Of a stretch of DNA of 64,000 bases, positions 10,337 through 22,700 are shown in pieces. The notes under the pieces were generated by a model. The model worked only from the letters and a program-made list of their open reading frames with translations, had not been told where the DNA came from and ran no database searches. Each line of letters starts with the position of its first letter. Position 1 is the first letter of the stretch. The position numbers and the translations under genes are program-made. The stretch lies in the NCBI GenBank assembly GCA_004009845.1, contig RMBW01000037.1, positions 186,001 to 250,000 on the forward strand, written 5' to 3'. The stretch comes from Davidsoniella eucalypti. Lineage: Eukaryota > Ascomycota > Sordariomycetes > Microascales > Ceratocystidaceae.

Positions 10337-13300
10337 GTGTTTAGAGTGTTAGACAGGCTCAAAGTTCAAAATTCCGCTAATTTTTGGGGGGTTTTTTTTT
10401 GGGGGGGAGAATCTCGAGACGAGAAGACAATATGTATGGTCATATGAAAGGCATGTGAACTATAAAGTGTTTGGTAGTGATTCAGAAATGAAATGAATGT
10501 GTTGTCATATTCCACATGGAGTGGCATCACCAAGACAAACAGCGGTTCTGTCTAGTTGGCGCACAGGCCCTTGTTTTATATTCCCTTTCAGAAGGTCATC
10601 CACTCACTATAAAGCAAAGCGGTCACTGAATGATAGGGAACAGTGAATGCTACAGCGTTGTAGGAAGAAAAAGAAAAGGCCAGACCGACTTGGAAAATGA
10701 GAAAATATGATGGACAGGAGTTGCCTATAAAGCTTGTGTATCATTTTTGAGTTTTATTCTCTTAATTTCCGCTCCGAGTTTTCGCTAGTTATAGAATCAT
10801 TTCCGGCAAGTTTCAATGCACATGCAGGAGGGTCGTCTTTGTAACTTTTTCATCCTATATAGAAGATTATGATGAGACTCTAGTTGTGTAAGTATCTAGA
10901 GGACAGTGAGCCTCGAACAGTCTTCTCCTAAATGATTTCCCAACTGGTAGCACTGATTTATTTGCTTTGCACCTATGTAAAGATACCTCTTCATGAGAGC
11001 GTTGATGCCAGATACTTTCTAGCTTCTCTGAACATCAACGTGGTCCTTTTTAAACCGTCGGTGCTACTGTGGTACAACATAGCCATCACTCCCTAAATCA
11101 GAGCTCTGCTGTGTTTAAATCATGTCTTGTTATATCAGGATTCGAGGGTAGATTCATATACCTCTTAGACGAAAAGGACGGAGGGAAAAGAGAAAAGAAA
11201 AATTAGATTCTGGAAGTTTATTGGCTGATGAGGAATAAGATTAAAGGCCATCGGAGGAGGGCCCATTGTGTATGTTTATTTATTTATTTTTCTTCTATAC
11301 TGCAACACTACCAACAAGCGGCTCTAGATTCCAAAGTGGCATTATCGCAAATCAGGAAATCGACTCCGTGGTTTTATTATCGTCATCATGCACAGAATAT
11401 AAAAGAAGAGGCACAGAGAATAAAATGAAATGAAAAGAGAATATAATTTTCAATCATGACGAAAAGGCCTATCAAGGCAGGAATCACAGCAAGCGAGTCA
11501 AGAGGAAGATGCAGAGACTTCAGAGATCCATAGAAGAACGACATTATATGGAGCCGATGTAGACGCAATAGAGAGAAGACAAAGACGCCAAACTGATATC
11601 ACGGCTATTAGCTAGTAGAAAAGTGGATAGAATAGAACTAGCCGCTAGGGCAGACTGAGATTACACGGCACCACTAGTTCTTTTTGTTTTGTTTTGTAAT
11701 TTTTTATAGTGGAAATGGAGCTCTAACAGCTGAGATACACAGCCCTGAACTAAACAATCCATACAGCTTGATTGGTCGGTGCTTCATTGCGTCTTCATTG
11801 GTTCTCAGCAGAGAAAATGAAAAGACTCCGCTTGATCTTTTACTAATATTTGGCCGAGGTAAAGTGGCACCTATTGATAGGCTTAATTGGTCCCAGCAAG
11901 GCTCAAGAACAAGAAGTACCAAGATCAGAGTTCTTTTGCTGTGATTACATGGCTTAATGCAGTATCATCGTCTCAGCCCTTTTTTTTTTCTCCTTGAAGT
12001 GCATTCCACATGTTTATGGGCAATTTAGACTTATATGCGATTAACCTCAAGGCTAGAATGTTATCTATGTTTCCTTCTCTTTGGCCTCTATTATTTAATG
12101 TGCTGTTTGCTTCACATTAACTTGAATTTTACTCCCCTGAACAAGCTTAGTGAAGGGAGATTGCTGAAGAATTCAAAAAGCAGGATCCTAGAAACAACTG
12201 ACTGTAACATGTGCTAATAATTATATATTTACTGGATTTGAGATGTTCTTGTGATTGTATGTATTTCTAACAAAATCGACCTACACCATGTGTACTCACA
12301 TGCTATCTGTACTTCTATTTGTCTGTCTACTTTTCCATGTTGCTTTCAGGCTTTCGTCAGCGAGGCTCTGCACGAGAACGGGGGGGCGGAAAGGCTTGAC
12401 AAGACGCAAGACGCCTGTTATCTGCACAGAACATAGATGATCGTCGCAGCTTCGGCTCTAATCTTGCAGCAAGACAGGGGGATCAGGTCGCAATTGTGTA
12501 GTTATTATCTTTTCTTTTGTTTTGCCACCACATCCTGCTTGCTTAGGCCCGTTGAGAAGGATGAGTGAGTGGGCATTGAACAAGGATGGCAGAAGAAAAA
12601 GGGTGTGTTGTCTAATGAATTACTACACAGAGAAGAGAAACAGAGCCGCTCTTCCCAGGTTGTCGTTTCTCGTCAAATCGAATAGCAAAGTGCGTGAGAG
12701 TGGCATCGTCGTAGGACATGAGTTGCAGTGCTAGTAGATCGTATTTTAGGTGTGAAATAATAAAAGCCGCAATCGAGCTCACATTAGCCTCCAGCAACGG
12801 CCCGACGTCTTCTCTCAGAAAGTCTAAAGAAGGCTGTGGCTCTGGATCAAGCTTTAAATAGAAACTTGCGGAAGAAGAGCCACAGGCAACGGTTGACATG
12901 TGGTACGAATGACTACAGCAAAGAACAGTCGGATGACCTTCCTTCTGACAAATTCTAGCACCTGCCCGCCATAGCCAGAAGGCTCAGTTTCTAGGTTGAA
13001 AAGTCAGTGCTGCCGAGAAAGTGGCAGTGAATCGGGAAGAAGAGAAAAGAAAGCGAAAAAGCTCTGGGCACATGGCGAAGGTTTCGTCAGGTTAAGCAGT
13101 AAACCCTAACTGTGTACTGACTAGGGTCACCGCTGTTTGTATGTCTGGCCAGACTTTCTGGCGTTCGCTCCTGAAATTTCAACGACGGTAACTGATAAAA
13201 GAAAAGCTAGTTTCATAGTCAAGATAAGTAAATAAACAAAAGAATTTCAAAGCCTTTTGTCGATCCTTTTTTCCCACAATTTCCAAATAGCCTCAAACTA

Positions 13301-14175
13301 AATTCCAAACAATAGAGCAAAAGCCCAAGTTCGCATTCTTGGAATAAAAAGAATAAGAAGGAACGTCAGCGGGTGGCCCGTGTACGCCATTTGATCTCCG
13401 TGATTTTATATTATAGTATAGGTTTTTTTTTTCTTTATTTTCTCTTTTTTTCTTCGGCAGTCAAACTATCGCCACCCTCTGTTTTATATCTGTACACGTT
13501 AGCTTTCAAAGCCTCTTTTCAAAGCCCTCTTCGGTCTCTTTAACTGAGGCTTTGCTTTTTGTTACGTTGCTTTCATGAACACAACATCTTCGCCCAGCCT
13601 AACTTCTAAACACACAAATTATGGTTCATCGCAAGCTGGCTATCATGCTGTCGGATCAGGTCTAGAGTGTCTATGGCCTAGCTGCATATCACTAAATCAA
13701 CAAGCTTGGTCGCCTGAAAGACGAGGAATGCTGGAGTTGGCAGTTGAAACTAAACTAATTGCAGCTAAACCGAACTTATCAAGAAGATGTAGTGGTAAAC
13801 ATATATATGTATGTACATAGCATCTCTGCTGTGATACACCCACACCCCTCCAGAGCCCTGGTCCTTAGTTGTCTTCTCTTCTAAATGTCACTTCATTGTC
13901 CCTGCAAGAAAGGACCTTGTCAAAGCACCGCTACAACATACACTAACACAGATAGCAAGAATACACTAAGAAAGCAGCTAGAAAATCACTAACAAGACAG
14001 CCCAGCAACGGTCTATGTTCTTCCCAAAAGGGTCCTAGGCCGAGTCTTCTTGATAGCCCAAGCACAGACGGAAAGCAAGACAACAAGAGAAGTCTACTGT
14101 AGTTGCATGTAAACATATGTCAGTAGACGGCCTGATAGTGAACATCCATCTCCACCTCCTCGAAGTTCCTTCTTG
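10337..14175. other. Intergenic region, no gene seen
   Basis: About 3.8 kb without a credible gene. Open frames such as 11684-11944, 12612-12899 and 13575-13820 are short, not codon-biased and without domains. It contains one copy of a dispersed repeat (11705-11760, listed separately). Confidence 0.5.
11705..11760 (+). repeat. Dispersed repeat shared with 52.37 and 52.55 kb
   Basis: Contains GTGGAAATGGAGCTCT followed by an ACAGCT-like word and GATACAC...AGCCCTGAACTAAAC. Closely similar sequence lies near 52370-52445 and 52551-52595, where the third copy is part of the open frame of a LINE-like relic. Confidence 0.45.
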
Positions 14176-14181
14176 TATAAA
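14176..14181 (+). promoter_or_regulatory. Putative TATA box of the small GPI-protein gene
   Basis: TATAAA (context TTGTATAAAGAG) lies about 155 nt upstream of the ATG at 14333 and is followed by a CT-rich leader, a common arrangement in highly expressed fungal genes. Confidence 0.45.
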
Positions 14182-14332
14182 GAGCAGCCCACTTCCTCTA
14201 GACCTTCCCTCCCTCTTCTATTCTTCATCCACTCACCTACAGCCTAATACCAATCTACTCTCTATCTTCTCTCTTCTTACTATAATTCTTAATATCTCAA
14301 AGCCTTTTACGCTTTTTCAAACTACCTTCAAC

Positions 14333-14644
14333 ATGCGCTCTTTTGCTATCCTGTCTCTGGCCACCGCTGCCACCGCCCTGACTGGGTAAGTTCTCCCAGC
14401 TGTTATTTATATTCAAAGACACACTTGGATCGAACCGTCATAGCTAACAGTTTTACCTTTGCTTAGCACTGCTACCGGCTACGCCGCTCCCACTGGCACC
14501 GGCTGCGCTACTGCCTCCGGCACTGGTGCTTCCGCCTCTTCTGTGCCCCCCGTCTACACTGCCTACCCTGCCGCCGGTAACTCTCACAAGGCTTCCGGTG
14601 CCGCTCTGGCTGTTGTCGGTGCTGTTGCTGCCTACATTCTGTAA
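14333..14644 (+). CDS. Small secreted GPI-anchored cell-wall-type protein, two exons
   Basis: Exons 14333-14385 and 14467-14644 (intron GTAAGT...TTAG) encode 76 aa. Residues 1-16 (MRSFAILSLATAATAL) form a signal peptide. The mature part is rich in Ala, Gly, Thr and Ser with a single Cys. The last 17 or so residues are a hydrophobic tail (AALAVVGAVAAYIL) preceded by small residues around NSHKASG, typical of a GPI-attachment signal. Codons are strongly biased to C-ending optimal triplets, unlike the surroundings, which suggests high expression. After signal and GPI cleavage only about 35 residues would remain, so a structural or surface-coating role is likely. Such proteins evolve fast and I do not recognise a named ortholog. 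The single-ORF alternative starting at 14459 lacks a signal peptide and is less likely. Confidence 0.75.
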
Positions 14645-15255
14645 ATCTACTAGATACGATTCCTAGTACTTCTATTACAGACATGAAATTCAAAATAAAC
14701 ACACACCTTCAAACCAGCTATTATACTTCACCACACGCTCACGTCAAACTTCACATATCTTTTCTTCAGCACTCTTACAAATACCCTTACTGGCTTACCA
14801 GATATCTTTTATTTATTCTTCAATTTTCTTTTCTTCCTTAACTTTGCTTTGTTCCGGATGGCGGCTTCAGGCTTGGGGGTATATCTTTAGGATATTTCAC
14901 TTCGATCTAAGATGGGAAACGGCGCACTTGGGCTGAGATTATCTTTTACTTTGTTTTAGAACAGCAAACCTCTTCTGCCTGTTTAGTTTATAAATTTACT
15001 TGGCTATTATATTAACAAATACCATTGAACATCACTATTAAACATCATACTGCTCTCCTGACCTACTATTGTGCTCATAAATTTAGATACATGCTATATA
15101 TTGATACGTTGCTGTGGTACCTATCGAGAAGAGCGCCTTGTGGTTGTTGGCATATCCGTTCGTACCGGATACCTATCGTGCAACTTCCACCATTGTACAC
15201 CACATATACACAGCCTTACACAGTATCCGCCCTTGATTACAACCTCATCTCCCCA
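14645..15255. other. Convergent intergenic region
   Basis: AT-rich spacer holding the 3' ends of the small GPI-protein gene (+) and the HD-domain gene (-). Nothing else recognised. Confidence 0.5.
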
Positions 15256-15894
15256 TCAACATCCACGTCCCACACCCTGTGTTTCCTCCATCCACCATTG
15301 CTTGAACAACCTCAGTCTCTGTGTTCTCTCCGTTGCCATCCGACGGCCTGTAGCCGTCTTCATCATTTCACACAGTACCAGCAGCTTATCATCAAAATGC
15401 TGTACCGAGTCCTGCAATACCGCCCCGCGCGACCCGCTGAACAAAAATGTACGTCCGATACCTACTGCTCCAATAGCATCGAGCCGGTCTGCATCCTGCA
15501 CGACCCCGAGTTCTGGTATTTCATTGACCAACGAGACAACACGGGCGCGGTCCTTGATTTCGCTCGAGTAGCTGACTCCCAGGCAGATCGTCTGTATCTT
15601 ATTGGCTAGCTCTGGGCTACTGCCCAAGGAGATTAAGAGGGCTTGAGCCATGGTGGCTGCGTCTTCGCCGGGCTTGAGGTACTTCTTGTCGCCGACATCG
15701 TGTAGGTATGCCGCTAGTGTTATCGTGGTTAGGTCCAGAGTCGGCCGGGCGAGGACTTCTTGCGCGTAGATTTCGTGCGCAAGGTTCACCACGCGTGTAA
15801 TATGTGTGTAGTCATGAGAGCCGTCATAGTGAGACATGTACTCTTTCATGTACGCTTCGACCTTGGGGATTAGGTCTTCAGGTAACGCACTCAT
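15256..15894 (-). CDS. HD-domain metal-dependent phosphohydrolase
   Basis: A single-exon 212-aa protein of the HD superfamily, which hydrolyses phosphate esters, often of nucleotides, with divalent metal bound by His and Asp. Visible motifs: HDYTHITRV (His27 and His31), the HD doublet in AAYLHDVGDKKY (His65-Asp66) and the distal metal Asp in VVQDADRLDAIGAVG (about Asp134/Asp136). Length fits the compact fungal and bacterial yedJ/YpgQ-like HD proteins of roughly 210-230 aa. The ATG at 15894 sits about 25 residues before the first metal His, as usual. The in vivo substrate cannot be told from sequence. All expected metal ligands are present, so it should be active. Confidence 0.88.
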   Translation of the reverse strand: MSALPEDLIPKVEAYMKEYMSHYDGSHDYTHITRVVNLAHEIYAQEVLARPTLDLTTITLAAYLHDVGDKKYLKPGEDAATMAQALLISLGSSPELANKIQTICLGVSYSSEIKDRARVVSLVNEIPELGVVQDADRLDAIGAVGIGRTFLFSGSRGAVLQDSVQHFDDKLLVLCEMMKTATGRRMATERTQRLRLFKQWWMEETQGVGRGC

Positions 15895-16306
15895 GATGGG
15901 CGGTAGAGATATATTTGGTATATTGGCCGTGATATGAATATCAAGAGATACTCAAACAGACATCTAGAAGTTATTAGTTAAAGCCTTGCTAAAATTGGGA
16001 CAAACTCGGGATAGCTCTAGTTGAGTTCCAGCATAGAACTTTCAAGCTCTGATGCCCAACCACGCCAGATTTTCTTAGTTCAAGGCAACCCATCAAGTTA
16101 TGTGACAAGACATGATGATATCACTTACCAATAGGTAATCAACAACTACTATTTGTTGATTCAATGCAAGAGGGTGATCTTCAAGGTTGATGATTTTGTG
16201 CAATAACATCGTCCTGTTTAGGTTGTTGACCGCTCGCCATCTTTGCTCTGCCGTCAAATAAAGTGGAGCTTTCAGACAACCCTAGCTTGATGATATTGAA
16301 GTATAT
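15895..16306. other. Intergenic, presumed promoter of the HD gene
   Basis: AT-rich spacer upstream of the HD-domain gene, ending at relic repeat DNA. No motif could be assigned. Confidence 0.4.
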
Positions 16307-16560
16307 ACCTACAACCCTCGGGGACCTTTGAGTTCATGATGCCTCCTCCTTTGTCCAAAGACGAAAAATTCCCCTTTTTCGTGGGTTTTTAAAGAGCGGC
16401 ACACATCACCAATGTTGCTGTCTATTCTCTGGAATGTATTGATTTATCTCATGATGTACCGTTCTGTGAGGGCACGGCGACGCTACTCTCGCGTTACGGG
16501 GCTGGGCATCTGGAACCTTCAAAGAGGCTGCCCACCGAGTGTGTCTGTTTGGTGGTCTTG
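16307..16560 (+). mobile_element. Diverged, internally inverted relic of the tRNA-Ile-associated element
   Basis: 16307-16440 resembles the minus strand of the array unit (shared words: CTACAACCCTCGGGG, TTTGTCCAAAGACGAA, CGTGGGTTTT and AAGAGCG). 16467-16560 resembles the plus strand of the same unit (GGCACGGCGACG.CT, GGAACCTTCAAA, GAGTGTGTCT). The two pieces are thus inverted relative to each other, unlike the intact array. No adjacent tRNA is seen. This is a degraded copy, not a functional element. Confidence 0.6.
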
Positions 16561-16929
16561 AACACTTGCACTAGTTCATCCAAGGCAAATATGCTACTAA
16601 CTGTTGTCGCCTCTGTCTAGTTTTCCAATAATCATCAATATTTGTGTAACAAGAACTGTGATAAGAATTATACTAGATACTGTAGCTGTGATTAGGACTA
16701 TTTAGTTGAACTCTCTTTTGGTTGTTACCTAGTTTGATATTCACTGTAACTGATTTGCTTATTCAAGAATCTACCGTTTCTAGCTATTTTATTCCTTGAA
16801 CATCAACCTTCATTTTAGACATTAAATTTCCATCACTCACCGCTAACTCAACACAAAACCTACCAAACATAACAACATACAGTATCATAAGCACTTGCCC
16901 AAGGAAATAGAGTTTCGAGAAGAACCAAT

Positions 16930-17735
16930 ATGTTCAGGCACCGAGGATATGATGAAGAATTCAACGGTTTCCTGAACCTCCCACGGGTTGATTTAGACCA
17001 CAATGGGAAGTATGGTGCTTGCCATAAAACCGCAGTGATTGCTTGCAGATCATTGCTAGCAATTGTTTTGACAAAGGCCACCTTTCACTCTCTAGATTGG
17101 GCCTGCAGGTAGAGACATCACTTGATGATATGCCCACTGAGAAAGAGTACTACTTTGTCATTGAAAACTGCAAAGGTACATATATATCCTTAGACATCCC
17201 ATAGTACATCGCCATGCTGCTAATAGTACTTTTGATAGTGCCATTGCCAATACTTCTTATGCAATTTAGGAAGCTCACCTTGTTCCATGTGATGAAAACA
17301 AGTGGTATAGAAGGAACAACATGGCACGTTGCTATCTAAATACTAATGTCGGTGCTCGCGAAATTGACCCTAATCTAGCTAATATTACACCACTTCAGAC
17401 TGACCTTCACCATTGTTTTGACAAAACAGGTTTTGCATTTGTTCCCAAGCCGCACAGAGAGTTCCTTTTCAAGACTTATGGCCAGGTTTGTTGTCCATCT
17501 TCTTGGCGGTGAAACTGCTGAACTCTACCAAACTTATAGTGGTGGTGGGTCAAATAACATCAGAGCGCAGTCTGCTAGCAAAAAGAGGAAAGGGTTAGAT
17601 GATGACGTTGGGGAAGAGCATGACTTTGCCTATGACTATTCTCATGTCATCCTGGGTACATGTCGTCACGGCTCTTTTTCTGGAACTAGAGCGGTCGAGG
17701 AAGAAGAAAAGGGCCTGAGCATTGAAGTGGATTAA
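16930..17735 (+). pseudogene. Broken fungal HNH-endonuclease-domain gene
   Basis: The translated pieces match the layout of fungal HNH_2-type proteins. An N-terminal piece starts at ATG 16930 (MFRHRGYDEEFNGFLNLPRV) and runs to 17112, where the frame stops. A second frame continues through about 17175 to a GTACAT donor, with an acceptor at 17268-17269. The next piece holds the nuclease core: EAHLVP, then about 30 residues later ANITPLQTDLHHCFD and FAFVPKP. The frame then shifts near 17480 into FVVHLLGGETAELYQ, ending at 17735. At least two frameshifts separate these pieces, so no intact product is possible. HNH domains cut DNA or RNA in a metal-dependent way; such genes are very numerous and often decayed in Pezizomycotina. 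It sits beside relic repeat DNA. Confidence 0.65.
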
Positions 17736-19464
17736 GCCGAAGTGGATTATGACCCTCCGAGCAGGACTAGGCATGAGATCAGATTGAAAATTGTGTGTAT
17801 CAATGACGCCAATGTTAATTCTACAAAGATGATACAGAAGTTTTTATTCAGAGAAGCTAGAAAATGACTGGTATCAACTCTCTCATGAAGAGGTTATCCA
17901 TACATAAGCGCAAAGCACATAGTTCAGTGTTATCAGTTGGGACGTTTCTCAGGAGAAAGCCTCATTCAAAAGCCCACTGTCCTTGACTACTTTAATGACC
18001 GGCCACCTCTTTTACTGTTAGATAGTCAGTGTCAAGGAAAGGCACAATTAGGTGATAGAGGCGGATTACTGGTTGCAGACCAAGATATTAGTGAGCAATA
18101 AACATTTTTCTTCCCAAGCCAGAAAGCAATATAAACATGATAAAGTGAGGTCATTACATAGTGTTACAATGTGATTTAGTTGATAGGATAGGATAGGATA
18201 GTGCTGATAGAGAATTGCAATATAGCAATACATATCATATAGCAAAGACATTGGATATGTCTTCCAATGTTGAATTGGTATTAAAACAACTAACAACTAA
18301 GACTGTCACATCAGAATGTTAATACGCAGTTGCACATCGTTGGAGGAGAGATCTTCTATGCGTATTCCAGAAAAAGGTGTCTAGAAATAAACCTAAGGCA
18401 ATAAAAGCAGTAAGCAGATGGTATATTTGCCTTGGCCTGGCCTACTTGGTGGAAGAAGATAGATTAGGGCCTATGCTGCCCAAACCCGTAATTATAGTGT
18501 CATATCTTGCCTTTGGTGGTTGATAAGTCTCTACATATTCATATCGGCGGAGCCGGCGTCTTCGTGCACCTATACATAGTTTAGAAAATCATCTCAACAT
18601 GATATGGAATCAGTAAAAACCAGTAACATATGTGTAAAGCGTGGTCTATAATACTCGACCCCTAGTTATGGCCATTATTTGAGGAATTTGCATTGGCGTT
18701 CATTGAGTGCGATTCATTGGAAGAGTCCTCCTCATAGTTTGATATTTACAGAGTTTGTCTCTGGGTGATGATTTCCATTTCTCAGCCTTTTTCTCTCTGA
18801 AGCCGAGTACAAACCTAAAACTCAATTTGAATCAAGAACCATAGAGTATGCGTATCCCTTGAAAGTACTTGAGGCAGATCTACAAGCAAAACTAACCCAC
18901 GATCATTGCAACTGACGTTGAGATGGTCAACATGAGCAGGAATCCGAAAACTGTGACACTTAGCAAGAGAACTAGGGCTCTACTGAGTTGATGGGTACCG
19001 ATAATGACAGTGATTATGATGACTATCCGGATGGATATGATGATATTGATGATGGTACAGATGATGCTGATGCTGAACGTTAGGTGAAGCGAATGCGGAT
19101 AACAAGACCGCCAAAGTTCTTGGGCTGTGTCTTCTATTTGTCTATAGTTGCAGTGAGAGCGGTGCAATAACATAATAAGGACGGCACGTAACATATATCA
19201 AGGACGGCCGAGAAATCTCACAATGCGGTATATATGTACATCAGCCAAAATCAAGGGTTATATAGTTGCACAAGCATTAACCCCAACCCTAGACAAAACC
19301 AGTACAGTGGCAGGTCATTGCAGAGTGGTTTCAAAGATATAATGGACATCTTCTATGCTGTTAGATAGCCCAACAACAAGATTGACAGATGTATTCCGCT
19401 ATTGTAGTAGCCAGACGACAATTGGTAGCTCTCCTCCTAGATAACCTCGCCAGGAGCGGAGTGA
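17736..19464. other. AT-rich intergenic region, no gene seen
   Basis: Contains a short tandem run of ATAGG (GGATAGGATAGGATAG) near 18184-18200. No coding features. Confidence 0.45.
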
Positions 19465-19745
19465 ATCTTATACCAGGCATGGAAAATGGCGTGGAAGCTG
19501 TTAAAGAATTATAGTTTGCAATTTACGACTAGACAGCGGACACCACCAGAACACATCCAAGAAAGCAGGAATTGTGGCAGTACCGAAGCCCGGACGCCCA
19601 AAACAAGTACCACACTTATAGCACCTGATATGGCTTCTCCCAACTCTGCAGCTCGCATTATTAACAAGGAAATCAGATGTCCGAAGAAACTAAATCGGCG
19701 CTGTGCTGGAAAAAGCCCTGACCAATATGCTCATTGAGCTCTGTG
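19465..19745 (+). pseudogene. Decayed LINE reverse-transcriptase fragment
   Basis: Three-frame reading gives pieces of the RT fingers region. AWKMAWKLLKNYS parallels AWKLAWKVLGPKV in the LINE at 46.3 kb. Shortly after, KKAGIVAVPKPGRPK parallels the TACLVVIPKPGRDK segment, followed by a degenerate LLPTL stretch and LEKALTNML in another frame. Frameshifts and stops are frequent. Order and spacing match the Tad1/I-type LINE RT, so this is an old relic of a related element, plus orientation. Confidence 0.55.
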
Positions 19746-22700
19746 GAAGAATTGACGACGTTCTACATACTTTACTACTTACACTACGTACTTGTTATTT
19801 CCCTCCTTCAAATCTTTCACGTTCTAATATAGTACAGCTTGCATAGGTTCTTGGACTATCCCTCTCTTCTCTCTAAAACTATTAACTACAATTTGAGTAG
19901 GAAAGGAAAAGAAAAAAATAAGACCTTTTTAGTAATAATGTAAACTTGTGTTATTCAATATAACTACAGAAATGCTGCTTGTTATGTTTGTGATTGTATG
20001 TATGCCACTCATGAAGCTGATCGTTAGGGTTTTATATGTGCGTCGGTTTTCTATGTATATTAGGGTTATCTCTACCACGAAACTCAGCATAGTCATCTAT
20101 AACTTATCTTCTCTTTGTTTCCAAATACCACTCGTTATGCCCTTAAAAAATCTTTATCAAATAGACTGACTACACCCTCATGACTAGATCCTTCAGTTTA
20201 GTTATCCCGAGGTTACAGCGCAGCAATCCATCGCCAAAGAATCCAACTAGTAGTGAATACTACTATGACTTTTGTAATAGTCACGATGAGCTCGTCTATT
20301 TGTCCACCATGTGATGAGAAAAAAAGGAAAAAAACCCGAATCACGACAAGGTAGCCAGAACGGTAAGCGAATTAGCCGCCCAAGCTAGTGGATAGTAGCA
20401 TTAATATCTGTAGTTGAGGTATTGGTGGTATACTTTTGCACCTGTTTTTCTTTTCTTTCCCCTTCTCTTGATCATCACTTGTGATGTTGCGTCGCTTATC
20501 GGATTGTTTATACGCCTGATTTCTGTTGCAGTTACTTTTGCGAAGGAAGCAAGATTACTATCTTCTTTCTTCAACCCAACGTTAGGGGGAAACATTGAGG
20601 GCTACTTAGAAAGCCCTGGTATGGGGTCCATGTGAAGGGTCACGCATATAAGCTGGGTATATTAGAATGGGGTTGGTGAAGAAATATCGACGGACTATCG
20701 GATTTTCGGCGTGACTTGTGATTCATTCGTTATTCTTTGTTATATACATAGATATACTGTAGTTCCATTGGTCACATCATAATTTGTAGTCATAGCATTG
20801 ACGGAGAGTTCGTTCAGGACTGTCATTTTTCTCTTTAGACTCCATATCTAATCTATAGCCTTGAAGTGTAATGAAGAAACGACCAAGCTGAATTATTGTG
20901 TCTGATCACGCAAGTACCGAAACAGCCACAATCACTGCGATGATATGTTACGATAGCACAACAGATAAGGCGTGAGAAACATATATGTACATGTGAGCCT
21001 GTCTCGTAGTGTTGGTAGTACTATATCAAGTATTCTATCACGCCTTCGGCCATACCATAAGCCACTTGAGCGGCCATCTTGAACGACCGCCTGCATAATT
21101 AGCCAGGCATATCAGGAGTGAAGAAAAAGAAACAAAGGAGAAAATGGCATAGAGATATCAGTATGTTTGTCAGTATGACAAAGAGTTACTTTTCGCAAAA
21201 TGTAAAAAAAAAACATGTACGTAAGGAATGACACTGTATAAATGCTAAATGTTACCGTTATATCGGGTGTTGTTGACGCAATCACACATCTTCATAAGGG
21301 ATTGAATATTCATTGGTCCATCATCAGAGGTAAAATAACTGACTATGCCAGCTTACGGAGGTATTACCAAAGTTAATGGGCACGAATAGAAAATATATGT
21401 GAACGGCGTGGCGCGGCGGAGAAGTTCCCGTGCCGCGTCTAGGTATATCTGTACATTCTGTAGGGACCAGATGAGCTATAATAGCTAGCTACTTATGTAT
21501 GTACATGGGTCTCGAGAAATGACTACTCAAGGGAATCGTTCGATAGCCCAGAGGTAGTCCATCATAAATGTAATGAAATCATATACATACGGGATAAATA
21601 TGCTTGTAGATTGAGTTTATTCCCGTTAGAAAACCTCAGAATACGACAAGAAAAGTTAGCTAATATGAAGCAGTTAATGTGTATCTTTCTTTCGTGATGC
21701 AAAGGTAATTCATTATACAGAGTCGCCTATGTATGCACATATGTGATAGCGAATTATAGTTATACGTATAAGTTCATTTGTCTGTGAAGGCTTTCAAGAC
21801 TTACACAGTGAAGTGCTACCTACAACTATACAGTTAGCGTTCTTTTCTCGATAACATCGAAGGAAAGAGACTACATATAAGTATTCAAGAATCAAGTAGA
21901 TAGTATTTCTCCTCTCGTGGGGCTTCCCAGAAAGACAGGCTAGGGGATGCTAGACCGGGCGTTTAAACAATGGAACATTGCCTTTCTGTTTCTTTCTTTT
22001 TAATTGCCTTACTCTCTGCTCTCTCATAAGTATGCATATACAATACAAAGTGTAATTTACCGGATGGTGGGGCGTATAACCGGGCGGAGAAAGGAGATAA
22101 ACAATGATTAAGGAATGTAGTTTGCCAAGAATAAGTACTTGGAGCCGAGGCGCTGTACATATAAATGTAACTATTCAAAATAGGGTGTAAATCATGAAAG
22201 TCTGATAGAAGATAATTCTCGTTTATTGACATTATATGTAGTTTTGTATACTGTATATATGTAAACACAAGACTTGATAAAAGAATTATGTACAGATGTA
22301 CTTATGAACCAATCAAACAAAGCGGTCAGTACTTCTCACTAGTAAGCTAATAACACAATGTTTTGTCTACCGAGAAACAAGACTTGACAACACATTGTTA
22401 ATAGCAAAAAAGAATAAACTAGCAACACTAACAAGAATATAGATACATCTGATATTGGCACTTGCATATCGATATGCAGCCGCTATATGCAACCGCTCAA
22501 AGAAAAAAGGCCCCTCTGCAATAGCCTTTCGCACTAGTACTACAGTAGTTTGCTCATATCTTTTTAGTAAGCTGATAGGATACGAGAAACGGCGAACAGG
22601 CATTGGAGAAGAACGATGCCGGACAAAGATGTGGACAGGAGATCACTTGGGTGGCATTATATGGGATATAGATACATGACAAACAACAAAGAAAATGCCT

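Noticed and set aside
12251..12900. Overlapping short frames around 12.2-12.9 kb
   Set aside because: Short, in several frames at once, without codon bias, splice context or domains.
15025..15609. 194-codon plus-strand frame
   Set aside because: It overlaps the HD-domain gene on the other strand, which has all metal ligands; the plus frame has no domain.
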